Below are positions 19,815 through 30,232 of a stretch of DNA of 64,000 nt, one piece after another. The DNA is from Bettongia penicillata ogilbyi. Lineage: Eukaryota > Chordata > Mammalia > Diprotodontia > Potoroidae. How positions within the stretch are numbered: the stretch's first letter is position 1; every line of letters begins with the position of its first letter. Where the stretch lies: positions 1,528,084 to 1,592,083 of the forward strand of contig JAJHZJ010000579.1 in the NCBI GenBank assembly GCA_023548195.1. Reading direction: 5' to 3'. The position numbers were made by a program, and so were the translations under genes. Under the pieces are notes generated by a model. It searched no databases, had not been told where the DNA came from, and saw only the letters and a program-made list of their open reading frames with translations.

Positions 19815-20432
19815 GCTCTAAACAAATTCTGAAGCTGCAGAACCCACAGAATGACAGAGTGAAGCAAATCTCCAGCCCAAGACATCCTGGAAGGTTGTAG
19901 GCAAGTGTCTATTGTGCCATGCTGGGAACAGAGGGCAGTGCAATTTGGGTCATGCAGGCACAACAAGGACTGAGCTGGCCTGGGTGGGACTGAATCTCTT
20001 ACACTTGTGGCAGTTTCCATACGTCACAACCCCAAAAAGCTAAAGACAAATTGGAAAGTCAATGGAAAAAAAACATGAGACCAGTACAGGCGGGAGAGGG
20101 TTGGAGGAACCCAGGACAGCCACAGCAGCAGCAAGGGCAGCTGCAGCCATGGTTTCTGGAGCTCTAGACCCCCAAATTGCGGAGGGATAAGGCAGCTGAC
20201 AGTACCCCTCACCCCAACTGGAAGCAGAAAACACATTGACAAAGAGCTCAAAAGTCAAGTAAATGTCTGGGGAAATGAGTAAAAAAGACTATAGAATCTT
20301 ACTTTGGTGACAAGGAAGACTAAAACATGCAAACAGATGACAAGTCAAAGCTCCTCCATCCAAAGCCTCCAAGAAAAACATGAATTGGTCTTAGGCCATG
20401 GAAGAACTCAAAAAGGATTTTGAAAAAAAATT
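19815..20432 (+). mobile_element. HAL1 fragment: 5' UTR and start of ORF1 only
   Basis: Parallel to 12768-13425 of the intact HAL1 (AAATTCTGAAGCTGCAGAAC, CCACAGAATGACAGAGTGAA, GCAAATCTCCAG, TGGTTTCTGGAGCTCTAGAC, GACAAAGAGCTCAAAAGTCA). It lacks the first 75 or so bases and stops just after the ORF1 words GCCATGGAAGAACTCAAAAA and GGATTTTGAAAA. The 3' two-thirds of the element is absent. No convincing target-site duplication seen. Confidence 0.8.
20263..20432 (+). pseudogene. HAL1 ORF1 N-terminal remnant
   Basis: ATG at about 20263 starts the same N-terminal region as the ORF1 at 13250 but is broken by small deletions within 20 codons. It ends where similarity to HAL1 stops. No function expected. 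Confidence 0.65.
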
Positions 20433-20879
20433 AATGTAATGGGGAAATATTTAATAAAAATATATTTAAAAGAAAAGACAATTCCCCTCCATTTCTACAT
20501 TTATTAAAGTATACCCTCTTCTTAAAGGCCTCAGGGTTCTCCTTTAATCCCAACCCCTAAACTGCCTTCCTACTTAAAAATTCAAGAGTAGGATTAAATC
20601 ACCAAAAGAAAATAGGTGATTTGGGCTATCCCCACTATTCGCCAGTACTCTTTTCTCATCCTGTTTCAAAGAGGATACAGCAGCAAGCCAGGAAGAGCAA
20701 CTCACTCATTAGAACCTAAAAAACAGTAACTCTGCCCTCTGATAACACTTTCTCTCCACATCTGCTGAGCATGTGGGGACTTCCTATTTAGAAAAAGAGG
20801 TTCCTCTCTTCCCTGTCAATTATGGTAGTTGTGACATCAAGCATGTGTACTACCAGGAGAAAGAAGTCTGATACTGGAA
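20433..20879. other. unassigned spacer
   Basis: Nothing recognised. Confidence 0.4.
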
Positions 20880-20909
20880 GTGTGTGTGTATGCGTGTGTG
20901 TGTGTGTGT
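20880..20909. repeat. (GT)n microsatellite
   Basis: About 15 GT dinucleotides with a TATGC interruption. Confidence 0.95.
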
Positions 20910-21149
20910 TGTCTTTTGCTTTTTATTATATAGTACATTTTGAACTGTATCCTTCTCCTTCCCTCCCTCCCCATCCCTCACTAGAGAAGGCTACCATTTG
21001 ACATAATGGATCTTAAAGTTCTAGAAGTCTGTTATGTTTTATATTTCTTTTCCTTAGTATAGGAGACTGAATAGTGAACTTGAGAGATGGATTTCTTTAA
21101 GCCCAGTGGTTAATTGGGAGTTTGGGAGTCTTTAACATTTTAAAAATCT

Positions 21150-21305
21150 GTCCTCAAACACTTGCAATCTGTGTGACTCTGGGCAAGTCAATTACACTGT
21201 TTACCTCAGTGTCCCTATCTGTCAAATGAGCTAGAGAAAGAAATATATATCTGCCAAGAAAACCCCAAATGGGTTCATGAAGAGACAGACATAATTGAAA
21301 CAACC
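21150..21305 (+). repeat. MAR1-like SINE, 3' part with RTE tail
   Basis: CAATCTGTGTGACTCTGGGC, AAGTCAATTACACTG, CCAAGAAAACCCCAAATGGG, then TTCATGAAGAGACAGACATA ending in the BovB/RTE-type tail. The 5' head is lost. Confidence 0.75.
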
Positions 21306-21884
21306 CCACGACAACATGTCTCTACCAGAGCTGATTAACCAAAGAAAGGGTTTTCTAGAACAATACCCTCTTAAGAGTAGAAAACCAGTGCCAGGAAGAT
21401 GAACTCAACCCATACCAATGATAGTAGTACAAAGTGAAAATGAAGCTGAAATGGCTATTCAGCAGTCCTGTTAGATTTCATGATTTAATGTTTTAAATAT
21501 GAAACTCTCAGAAGAGTAATATAGAAGCTGTGGGTTATTGTATCATGTTTTGCATCTCTGTTCATACTGTGCTTGGAGTCTTTTGTTTTTCAAGATTTTG
21601 TTTTGCAAGGAGGAAATAAATAACTGTCCTAAATCTGATATATATTGGACATTGAGTACCTTCTCCCTTTTAGGAAAATCCCTAGACATGAACTAAACCT
21701 AAACTTTAAGCCATTTACCACAGGGCTTTGAGGTGAGGACACTAAAAAGAGAGAGACAAAGAAAAAGGCTGGCCCCTCTTTTTTCAAAAAGTTATTCTCC
21801 CCCAGGACTGAAGTGATCCACATAAAACCAGGAATGGGGCCCCTTGAGAAATCCACAGCCCCACTGGGCCAGTGCCCATCTGTT
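21306..21884. other. unassigned spacer
   Basis: Nothing recognised. Confidence 0.4.
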
Positions 21885-22140
21885 GTTACAAATAAACAAG
21901 TAAATACAAAATAAATACAAAGTAGAACATGGGTGTGGGGGAGATAGTACTAATAATTTGTTGGATCAAGAAATGCCTCTTGGAAGATGTACTTGAATTA
22001 TGCTTTAAATGGAACTAGGGATTTCAAAAAGTAGAGGTAAAGAAAGAGAACACTGCTGGCATGGGAGAAAAATATCCTGTGCAAAGGAATGGAGTCTGGA
22101 GATGGAATATTATGTAAAGAGATTAGAGAGTAAGTCACCT
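21885..22140 (-). repeat. L2 3' region, reverse, decayed
   Basis: AATGCCTCTTGGAAGATGTA, CTGCTGGCATGGGAGAAAAA, TGTGCAAAGGAATGGAGTC and GGAGATGGAATATTATGT keep the order of a reverse L2 3' UTR. Confidence 0.5.
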
Positions 22141-22454
22141 TAGTTAGAATATAATGTGTTTGAATATCTTCTGTGTGATAACCTAACTCTATCGACAGTA
22201 CCAAAACATGTGTAATTGCAACAAAAAATAGGGACAGCCAGAAGAATTTTATACCATAAATATCATTATCATATTGGGCAGTGGAGACCAGAGAAAATCA
22301 TAAGGAAAAAATCACAATGGGATCAAACTGTATTCCAATCTATTTTTTAAATCTAAAGTATTTATCAAAATGTGAAATATTTTCTTAATAAGGTAGTAAA
22401 ATTGACTTACATTGAATACATTCTGTTGGCCTAAGAGTAACTGCTGGTCATAGG
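22141..22454. other. unassigned spacer
   Basis: Nothing recognised. Confidence 0.4.
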
Positions 22455-22485
22455 TCATATGATCATAGATTTAGAATTGGAAACT
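22455..22485 (-). repeat. MIR3-like SINE, left part (split)
   Basis: CATATGATCATAGATTTAGA followed by ATTGGAAACT is the L3-type tail leading a reverse MIR3. It continues at 23029 after the nested element. Confidence 0.6.
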
Positions 22486-23028
22486 CAGAGGTTCCCAAAG
22501 TAGGTGATACCACCTCCTGGGAGGCGCTAAAATGATTGGGGTCAGTAGGAGTGTGCCGTAAAGAGCAACTGGGGACTTTGGATAAAAATAAGGGGGCAGA
22601 GGAACCATAAGGAAAGGGAAGAGAGGAATATTTTGAAAAACCGTTCGTACATTTCATCTGCTGTGCCACAGAGTTAAAGTTGTAATGATTATATTATTTT
22701 CCAAATAAACACACAAAATAATCAATGGTCAAGTCTTAAAAAGTAAGTTAACGCCGGTAGACCTGTGGTTGTTGGGAAGTCCAGCATGTATTAGGAATAT
22801 TACGGTTACATCATACAATATTGCACCATCAAAATTTCAATGCAGAAAAAAATAAATTTACAATAAGTTATTAAATTTAAGATGTCATCCTTTTTAAAAA
22901 TCTTATATATTTTTTAAATGATGCAAATTTCCAAAAAAATACTCTTAAAAGGTAAAAGACAGTATATTTCTAGGGAGGTGCTTAGTAATTTTTTTTGAAA
23001 AGGGTTTGGTAGGGGTTGGGAAGCTCTG
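22486..23028. mobile_element. hAT-like DNA element, non-autonomous, nested in a SINE
   Basis: The ends are inverted: CAGAGGTTCCCAAA at the left and GTTGGGAAGCTCTG at the right (reverse complement CAGAGCTTCCCAAC), 12 of 14 bases matching. Sub-terminal CACCTCCTGGGAGGCGC and its right-end counterpart GGAGGTGC also mirror. CAG...CTG ends and the sub-terminal text resemble hAT elements. It has no transposase frame. No clear 8-bp duplication survives. It splits a reverse MIR3-type SINE. Confidence 0.6.
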
Positions 23029-23150
23029 AATTCTAGCCCTTCATTTTGCAAGGACTTAGAGAGATTAAGTGATTTGCCCAAAATCACGCAGGTAGTAGTA
23101 CAGAGCCAGATTGTGAACCCTGGATCCTACTCATTACCTATATGCTTTAA
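23029..23150 (-). repeat. MIR3-like SINE, right part
   Basis: CCCTTCATTTTGCAAGGAC, AGAGATTAAGTGATTTGCCC, AAAATCACGCAGGTAGTAGT, AGATTGTGAACCCTGGATCC: the remaining reverse SINE. Confidence 0.7.
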
Positions 23151-24650
23151 AGATACATACAATGCATAACTTCTTTTTTAAATCCAGAACCAAATGACGG
23201 TGTTCATTATTGCTTGCCAAAGAGTTAATGTTTCCAGAAGGGTCAGGAAAATGAAGAGTCAAGACTGATAAAAGTTATAGAAGATAATGTGGGTATCCAC
23301 CACCCCCTGGAAAATTTACTTCTGTGTGCATCATACCCATGGTGTTTCTGGAGATTGGGAAGGAAACACTAAAAGTCACAGACTTATCAGTTGATGGAAA
23401 TGATCGCAGATGGTCTACTACATAAATACAGCATCATGAGACGGAAGGGCTTCCTGCGGGGAGAGAAATTTCTCTTTTCCAGTTTTGAATAAATTCATAA
23501 AAAATCCAATTTCTTTAAAAGTTTAATAGCAGCTTCTAATGGATGTCATCTCTTAATTTGTATTTATTATACAAATCAAAATAATTGCTCAGTTAAAGTA
23601 CCCTAAAATGACCACTCTCTGAGGTGGAATGACATTATGACATGGTTAGCTATTATTTTCTCCCTACAACAATTAAAAAATACATTTTCCTCATCCTCAA
23701 CACATGTGGAAAAACTTGGGAAAAAAAGTTTCTGGCATAAAAGAAGACAAAGAATACACTCTCCACTTTTTCCTTGGAATTTTTCCATTGATCACTCATG
23801 TCATATCAACAAAAGCAGAATGGATGATTCTAATAGAATGATACATCTTTTTCTTTCTCAGAAATGTTTGTCTTTTTCATGTCATATAAAAAAGAGTACT
23901 CTTTGACTTGTTTATTCTATTATGCTTTTAATTGTCAAGTAGTATGGGATGCACCCATCTGCCAATAACAGCTTCAAATGTGTTTGTTTCGTAGTGTCCT
24001 TCCTTAAGCTTTCGCCGAGCTATCAAAAGGAAAAGATAAATCTTGCAGTGGAGGAATGCCAGAGAGGAAATCTGTCTTCCTATTACTCTGTGGCTTACCA
24101 CATCTTAGAATTTAAATAATAAAGAAGCCCATATGTACTTATCCTGTCACCATGTTATGACCAAGTTGACTTTCTCATTCTCGAGCAGAAAGCATCATAC
24201 CCAAAAAGGATCAGAGTCCACTGGTGACAATGGCAAAATTATGTCTATGATGTCCAAGAGAAATGCATAATAAAAGTTATGTAAAAATAACCATTTTCTT
24301 TCTAACAGAAGTTAGGCAAAGACATAAAGATACCTTCATATTTAGGATGTGTAAAGCAATCTCATCTAGTTATAGCCAGATTTCTATGACATCAGTCGAT
24401 TGACAGCTTAGTCAACACATAGTTGGCAAGCTTCAACAGAAAAAATGGAAGCAATGGCTGTCCCTATGTTAGAAACCGCCAAGGTGGCAAACACTGGCTG
24501 TCTGGCTGAAGGATTTCTCTCTTTCTTAACAAATGATCTCCCAAAGGGAAATTGGTTGGTGCGAGATACAAAGTGTTGAATAACATGTACCATTCCAATA
24601 TCAGTGTACTGATAGTAATGATGTGTGACTGAATTGGAAAACTGAAATAA
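23151..24650. other. unassigned non-coding stretch of 1.5 kb
   Basis: No repeat or gene recognised. Frames at 23603-23906 on either strand are mutually antisense and featureless. Confidence 0.4.
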
Positions 24651-24651
24651 A

Positions 24652-24892
24652 TTCAAGGTAGCTAGATGATTCAGTACATAGAGCACTGGACTTAGAATCA
24701 AGGAGACCTGAGTTCAAATCCTACCTTAGATCCTTAATGGTTATGTGACCCTGGGTAAGTTATTTAACCTCTTTGTGACTCAGTTTCTCCATTTATAAAA
24801 TAAGGATATAAGTTGTGAGGATCAGATGAGATAGCACATATAGAGATTTACAAACTTAAGGTGCTATATAAATGTCAGTTATTATTATAAAA
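24652..24892 (+). repeat. tRNA-derived core-SINE, complete
   Basis: AAGGTAGCTAGATGATTCAG, AGAGCACTGGACTTAGAATC, GAGTTCAAATCCTACC, GTGACCCTGGGTAAG, ACTCAGTTTCTCCATTTATA, GGTGCTATATAAATGTCAGT, TATTATTAT end. Confidence 0.9.
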
Positions 24893-25720
24893 AATGCTGT
24901 TTTCCAAATCAACTTCCATAGCTTCAGGATAAGACTAAACTAGTGAAAAAAACATTTGCTTTGGCACTGTCCCCTCCATTTGTTCTTGGGTAGAATGTAG
25001 AGAAGATAGGGTATCTCATATAAAACAAGGAACACCATAATCTTCTGTTTAAGAAAAGAAGAAATTTCACCCTGTGGAAGTAAGAATTTCTGATTTCCTT
25101 TACATCACCCACCCATCCCACCAACAACAGCAGTAAAGAAAACATCAGCACATAAAGCAAAAAAGGAACAAGGCTTTTGGGGGTTCTTTTGTTTGTTTCA
25201 TTGGCAGTGGTATTCCCCAGAGTGGTTGAAAAACACACAAATAAGAAAAGCCAGTATGGATGTTTTACCTATTACTATCCTACACACCTTGCCCTCTTTT
25301 CTCTAGGTTTAAATGCACAAAAATGTCTAAATGGAAAAAAATGCCACTTGCCACTATCATCCTTAACACCCTGGAACATCATCCTGTTAACTCAAGTGCT
25401 TTTATTTTGACTTTGCAGTCTATAGAAAAGTTATAATAGTGAGAATTCAGGGTAACGTCTAAGCAAAGTGAAGACTTCTGTAAAAAAAAAATTTTCTATT
25501 TTAAGGAAAAATGTACTCTGTCTCAATATCTCAGTGCTGTTCTCTAAGGTTTCTAATGAGTGAAGCCACTTTTAAACCAAAATTTACACAATGAAACCGA
25601 AAACAAGAAATCCTTTAAAAAAATTGGAGCTACATTAATCTCATGAAGAAAGTTATCGATTGTGCTAGCCACACAACATTCTGATTTTAATAAGTATCCG
25701 GATATTTCACTCAGAAATGA
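24893..25720. other. unassigned non-coding stretch
   Basis: Nothing recognised. Confidence 0.4.
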
Positions 25721-25721
25721 G

Positions 25722-25860
25722 TCAATCAGCCAGCAAATATTTAATAAGCACCTACCATAGTTAAGGCATTGTGTTAAGCACTGGGGACACAAATGTGGAA
25801 AAAGAATGACAGCTGCCCTCAAATGGTTTGCGATCTAAAGGGAAAAAATAATAGACAAAA
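25722..25860 (-). repeat. L2 3' end, reverse
   Basis: GCAAATATTTAATAAGCACC, TTAAGGCATTGTGTTAAGCA, CTGGGGACACAAATG and TGCCCTCAAATGGTTTGCGA: reverse L2 3' terminus. Confidence 0.7.
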
Positions 25861-26130
25861 GGATGCTGAAAAGGATGGAAAGTGGGAGGTGGAGGGGAAG
25901 CACCTGACCCTGGGAGTATGATGGAGAAGTCAAAAGAGAACTAGCTAGACTGACGAGAAAATAAAGAGGTAGCTGGCCTGAGCCCTGTCCTTAAATGGAT
26001 GTTTTAAAAGGAGGTTTTTGCTCCATCCTCCAACCAGAGAGGCTAATGAGGTACACAAAGGATGACTCAATTTTGCAGGATAATGAGGTTCCTAGGGATG
26101 AAGTTCCTGGAGGCATGATGAAAAAAATAC
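25861..26130. other. possible unnamed repeat next to L2 tail
   Basis: GC-richer, purine-rich text (GGAAAGTGGGAGGTGGAGGG, CACCTGACCCTGGGAGTATG, GGATAATGAGGTTCCTAGGG). It looks repeat-like to me but has no second copy in this window, so the class is open. Confidence 0.3.
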
Positions 26131-26658
26131 AAAAAGGTACAGTTGGATGAGAAATGAAACCAGTCATTTCCCTGAGGATAGATATCTAGCACTTGTGCTA
26201 ATTGACATCCATAAAGACAACCTGCCTTTGGAATGTTTGAAGGATTTAGCCCTGAATCTCACTCCATACCTAATGTACCTCTTTCGAGCAAAGATATAAA
26301 TTTTACACGTTGCCATTTTAAATCTGCAGAATAATTTTGTATGGTCTTGAGTTTTCATGCCCAGTACCTATAGTTTTTAGTTTTGTGGTAGGATTTAACA
26401 TGGATTTGTTGGGAAAAGGACGGGAGGAGATATTTATCCTATCACAAGTAGACAGAGCACTTAGGGACTCGAGGATGACAAAAGTACTCCACTGAGGGTG
26501 CAAGTTTAGATATAGTTAGTTATGCCTTTGTGCATAGAAGAGTTTGTATTTCATCATTCATTTTAAAGGTAGCAAAAAACATGAAGGAGGTAGTCATTCA
26601 AAATATTATCATAAAAGTTTCTCATAGCATTAGATTCATGGACTCCTCTAGTGCTTTG
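26131..26658. other. unassigned spacer
   Basis: Nothing recognised. Confidence 0.4.
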
Positions 26659-26659
26659 C

Positions 26660-26886
26660 AAAGGGCAACTATAGTACAGTGGACAAAACATCAAGCCTGG
26701 AGACAAGAAGACGAGTTCAAATTCAGCATCATATACTTACTAGCTGTGGGCAAGCCACTTACCTCTGCCTCAGTTTCCTCATCTGAAAAACGAGTTGGAG
26801 AAGCAAACCATTCCAGTATCTTTGCCAAGAAAACTCCAAAGGGGATCACAAAGAGTAAGAGACAACTGAAAAATGACTGAACAACA

Positions 26887-26889
<3 letters not shown>
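26660..26889 (+). repeat. MAR1-like SINE, nearly complete
   Basis: TACAGTGGACAAAACATCAA, GACGAGTTCAAATTCAGC, CTCAGTTTCCTCATCTGAAA, AACCATTCCAGTATCTTTGC, CAAGAAAACTCCAAAGGGGA, TCACAAAGAGTAAGAGACAA, CTGAAAAATGACTGAACAAC. Full RTE tail present. Confidence 0.9.

Positions 26890-26926
<37 letters not shown>
26890..26926. repeat. (AT)n microsatellite
   Basis: About 17 AT units grown directly from the 3' tail of the MAR1 SINE. Confidence 0.97.
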
Positions 26927-26929
<3 letters not shown>

Positions 26930-26931
<2 letters not shown>

Positions 26932-27112
26932 CTCACTTTATCCTCACGAAAGCCCCAGGAGGAAACTGTTACTATTATCCTCATTTCATAGATGAGGAAA
27001 CAGAGACTGATAGAGGTTGTGACTTGCCTAGCATCTCACAGCTAATGAGCTACTGAGGCAGGATTTAAAGTCAGGATTTCCTAACTCCAAATCCATCCTT
27101 TTATCTTTTATG
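26930..27112 (-). repeat. MIR-like SINE, reverse
   Basis: TCACTTTATCCTCACGAAAG, CATTTCATAGATGAGGAAAC, TTGTGACTTGCCTAGCATCT, CACAGCTAATGAGC, ATTTCCTAACTCCAAATCCA. Confidence 0.85.
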
Positions 27113-27489
27113 TGTTACTACCTATCAGATGACCCAGGTTAGCCTTTCTGTTCTTACTCTCTATGAAAGAGAATGTCCCATAGACATTTTATATCATATA
27201 CTACAATAAATTCAAGCTGAATATAGGATCTAAATATAAAGGATCACATCATTAAAAAGAAGTCAGAGGAGAATAATATCAGGTACTTTTCATAACTGGA
27301 TAGGAGCGAATTTCAAATTAAGTAAGGGATAGAGAAAATAATAAGACATAATTTTTAAAAATATTTAATTTACATGAGATTGAAAACGTTTTACATGAAC
27401 ATAATCAACAGTTAGAATAAGAAGGAACACCATTAACTGGCAAAAATATTTGCATCAAATATTTCCAATAAGGATATGAGAGGGAAGAG

Positions 27490-27556
27490 GAACAGAATAA
27501 GCAGTTATTAAATATCTGTTATGTGCCAGCACTGTGCTACATGCTTATCAATACAC
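27490..27556 (-). repeat. L2/MIR 3' tail inserted in L1
   Basis: AGCAGTTATTAAATATCTGT, TATGTGCCAGCACTGTGCTA, CATGCTTATC. Confidence 0.6.
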
Positions 27557-27711
27557 TTAACAGCCTACATATAAAGAATTATTAACAGAAATGTATAAAA
27601 AAGAGTTATTCCCCATTGGATAAGTGGCCAAAAGTATAAACAAATGATTTTCAAAAGATGAATTGAAAACTATTAACAATCATAAGAACTTGCTCCAAGT
27701 AGCTACTACTA

Positions 27712-27945
27712 TTGTGTTGTTCAGTTGTTTCAGTCACATACAACTCTTTATAACTGCATTTGGAGCTTTTCTTGGCACAAATCCTGGAGCACCATTTCCT
27801 TCTCCAGCTCATTTTAGAGATGAGAAAACTGAGGTAAACAGGGTTAAGTGACTTTCCCAGGGTCAAACAGCTAATAAGTGTCTTACGCCAGACTTGAATT
27901 CAAAAGAGTGAGTCTTCCTGACTCCAGGTCCAGTGTTGCCTCAAT
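27712..27945 (-). repeat. MAR1-like SINE, reverse, inside L1
   Basis: TTGTTCAGTTGTTTCAGTCA, CATACAACTCTTTATAACTG, CCATTTCCTTCTCCAGCTCA, GATGAGAAAACTGAGGTAAA, CAGGGTTAAGTGACTTTCCC, AGGGTCAAACAGCTAATAAG. L1 text continues on either side. Confidence 0.9.
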
Positions 27946-28599
27946 TACTAATAAGAGAAAAGCATATTAAAAACACTCTGAGGTTTTACTTCCTACCCAG
28001 AAAGTTCGGAAAGATGGCAAAAGATGTGAATAGCCAAAGTTAGAGGGGATATGGAAAGACAGGGAGACTAATACGTTGTTGTTTGAGTAATTGTCCAACG
28101 ATTCTAGAAAACCAGTTGGAATTAATGTCTAGAAAGTGGCAAAAATATCATACCATTTGACTCAGTTCCCACTACAAGACATATACCCCAGATCGGTCAG
28201 ACAGAAAGCTCCCATGCAGATTAAATTATTAGTTATGGCCCTTTTTTGATACTAAAGAAGTTGAAACAAAATAAGTGCTCATCAACTGGGGAATGGCTAA
28301 ACAAGTCATGGTGCACGAATGCAATAACACATAATTTCACTAAAAGAAATGACAAATAGGAAAATATTCAGAAAATCCCAAGAAGATTTATATGAATTAT
28401 TGCAGAGAAAAAAATAAGTTGAATCAAGATAACAATATACACGACAATGGTTAGCAAGAAAACTAAAATGAAATTCTACTCAGTATAACAACAAAATTTG
28501 GCCCCAGAAAGGAACTGAAAAAGAATGTGCCTCCCTCCTTTCCTTGGAGAACTAATGGATTATGGGTGTGAACTACTATTTTTTATAAAAAAGGAAACA

Positions 28600-28842
28600 A
28601 GCAAATATTAAGTGTCTGCTATATACCACACACTGTGCTAAGGCCAAGCACTTTGTGAATATTATAGTATTTTATCCTCACAGCAACCTGCTATTAATAT
28701 CTTCATTTTACAGCTGAAGAAACTGAGGCAGGCAGAAGTGACTTGACCAAGGACACAAAATTAGCAACTATCTGAGCCACATTTGAATTCAGGTTTTCCT
28801 GACTCCAAGTCCAGTTCTCTATGCACTCTGGTGCCCCCTGAC
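28600..28842 (-). repeat. MIR-like SINE, reverse, long copy
   Basis: AATATTAAGTGTCTGCTATA, CACACTGTGCTAAGGCC, TTTATCCTCACAGCAACC, CATTTTACAGCTGAAGAAAC, GACTTGACCAAGGACACAAA, TTTTCCTGACTCCAAGTCCA. Confidence 0.85.
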
Positions 28843-28885
28843 TCTTGAGCAAGAACGAGATGGTAGGGCTATAGATGGAAATATT

Positions 28886-29132
28886 TTGTTGTTCCTGCTG
28901 TTCAGTCATTTCAGTCATATCCAACTCTTTATGACCCCTTTGGAACAGTCTTGTCAAAGATACTGGAGTAGTTTGCCATTTCCCTCTTACTCATTTTACA
29001 GATAAGGAAACCGAGGCAAACAGGATTAAGTGACTTGCCCATAGTCACACATTTAGTAAATGTCTAAGGTCAGATTTAAACTCAGACCTTCCTGACCCGT
29101 GGTCCAGTGCCCTATTCACTGAGCGAGCCCTT
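28886..29132 (-). repeat. MAR1-like SINE, reverse, nearly complete
   Basis: TGTTCAGTCATTTCAGTCAT, ATCCAACTCTTTATGACCCC, TACTGGAGTAGTTTGCCATT, GATAAGGAAACCGAGGCAAA, TTAAGTGACTTGCCCATAGT, TTCCTGACCCGTGGTCCAGT. Confidence 0.93.
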
Positions 29133-30019
29133 AGATGGAACTATGCATGATATAAAAATAAAACACATAAAGCAAACAGTGTTAACGAAAATAAAATTAT
29201 ACAAATTAAAGAGTACTTTGCAAATATTCTTTCTTTCATATTAATTACTTTTACTAGTGTGTGCCACAAAGCCATCCATAACTTCACTTATTATTCTCAT
29301 AGACAACAATTCTTCTCAGCTCAATCCTATCCTCAATGGCAATTACAGAAAAAGCCTCAGACGCATATGGAGCATGGCCTGGTTTAGCAGAGCCTACGTG
29401 CAGACCACCACAGAATGGTTCCTTCCGAGACATCAGAAGATCAAATCATTCCTTGTTATGCTCCCATTTCTCAGATAGGAAAAACAAACAAGTGCTTGAT
29501 CTCAGATCTTTCTTCCCCTGAAAACACAGACTGACAGGGTTCCTCACCTTATGAGAAGAAATCCCAAGGAATTATATAAACTCATACTTGAGAATGCATG
29601 AAGAGAGAACACAGAGTCAAAACTAACAGCTCTGGAACCAGGGCCAACCAACACGAAAGGTGCCCAGGGCAAGTAGCATCATTTGAGGTACCCATAAATT
29701 AACTTTTATGACAAATTATTAAGAATTAAGGAGAAGATTGGGGAGAGACCCCAAATATCATGACACAAGACTACCAGTCTTTTTAGCTTTTTAGTAGGGA
29801 GACAGACACAAGAAACATTAGGAGGGACTTAAGGATACTGGAAGGTCCCTTCTAGTGAGCTTTCTGGGAAAGCAGGTAGAAAGGCAGAGTAGGTACATGG
29901 AGTACCTTGCATGAATGTTATGTAATTAACATTATCCATTATGATAACTGGATGCTAGGCTCAGCTATTTCTACCTGCCAAGAAGTACAAGTTCAATTAA
30001 CATCATCTAAATGTTTCAT
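29133..30019. other. unassigned non-coding stretch
   Basis: Nothing recognised; the overlapping frames at 29257-29521 have no domain. Confidence 0.4.
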
Positions 30020-30021
30020 GA

Positions 30022-30232
30022 TTGAGTGAAGGACTTGCGGTCAGAAAGCCCTCCATTCAAATCCTGCCTCAGATACTACCTGTGTGACCTTGAGGAAGTC
30101 ACTTATACTTTCCTAGCCTCAGTTTCCTCATCTATAAAATGGGGATATTAATAGGATGACCTCACAGGGTTGTGTGAGGATAAAATGAGATAAACTGTGT
30201 TATGTCATAAGGCTTGCTTTGCCAACTTAAAT
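30022..30232 (+). repeat. core-SINE (MIR-like), forward
   Basis: CCATTCAAATCCTGCCTCAG, ACCTGTGTGACCTTGAGGAA, GCCTCAGTTTCCTCATCTAT, AAAATGGGGATATTAATAGG, TCACAGGGTTGTGTGAGGAT, AAAATGAGATAAACTGTG. Confidence 0.88.

Larger units (their letters stand above)
27165..28350 (+). pseudogene. L1 ORF2 C-terminal relic
   Basis: The segment corresponds to the region after the reverse transcriptase, around the cysteine-rich C-terminus of L1 ORF2. Frames are broken throughout and the two insertions remove any continuity. Boundaries of the coding part are approximate. Confidence 0.55.
27165..28590 (+). mobile_element. L1 LINE 3' portion (end of ORF2 and 3' UTR), split by SINEs
   Basis: TAAATTCAAGCTGAATATAG, GATCTAAATATAAAGGATCA, then ATTCCCCATTGGATAAGTGG, TGATTTTCAAAAGATGAATT, later AAGAGAAAAGCATATTAAAA and AACTCTGAGGTTTTACTTCC split here as CACTCTGAGG, GCTCATCAACTGGGGAATGG and GAACTACTATTTTTTATAAA. 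This follows a marsupial L1 from the ORF2 C-terminus into the 3' end. It is interrupted by an L2/MIR tail (27490-27556) and a reverse MAR1 (27712-27945). Confidence 0.8.

Noticed and set aside
24652..24892. tRNA gene-like promoter words in SINE heads
   Set aside because: These belong to tRNA-derived SINEs; no complete cloverleaf with paired acceptor stem is present.
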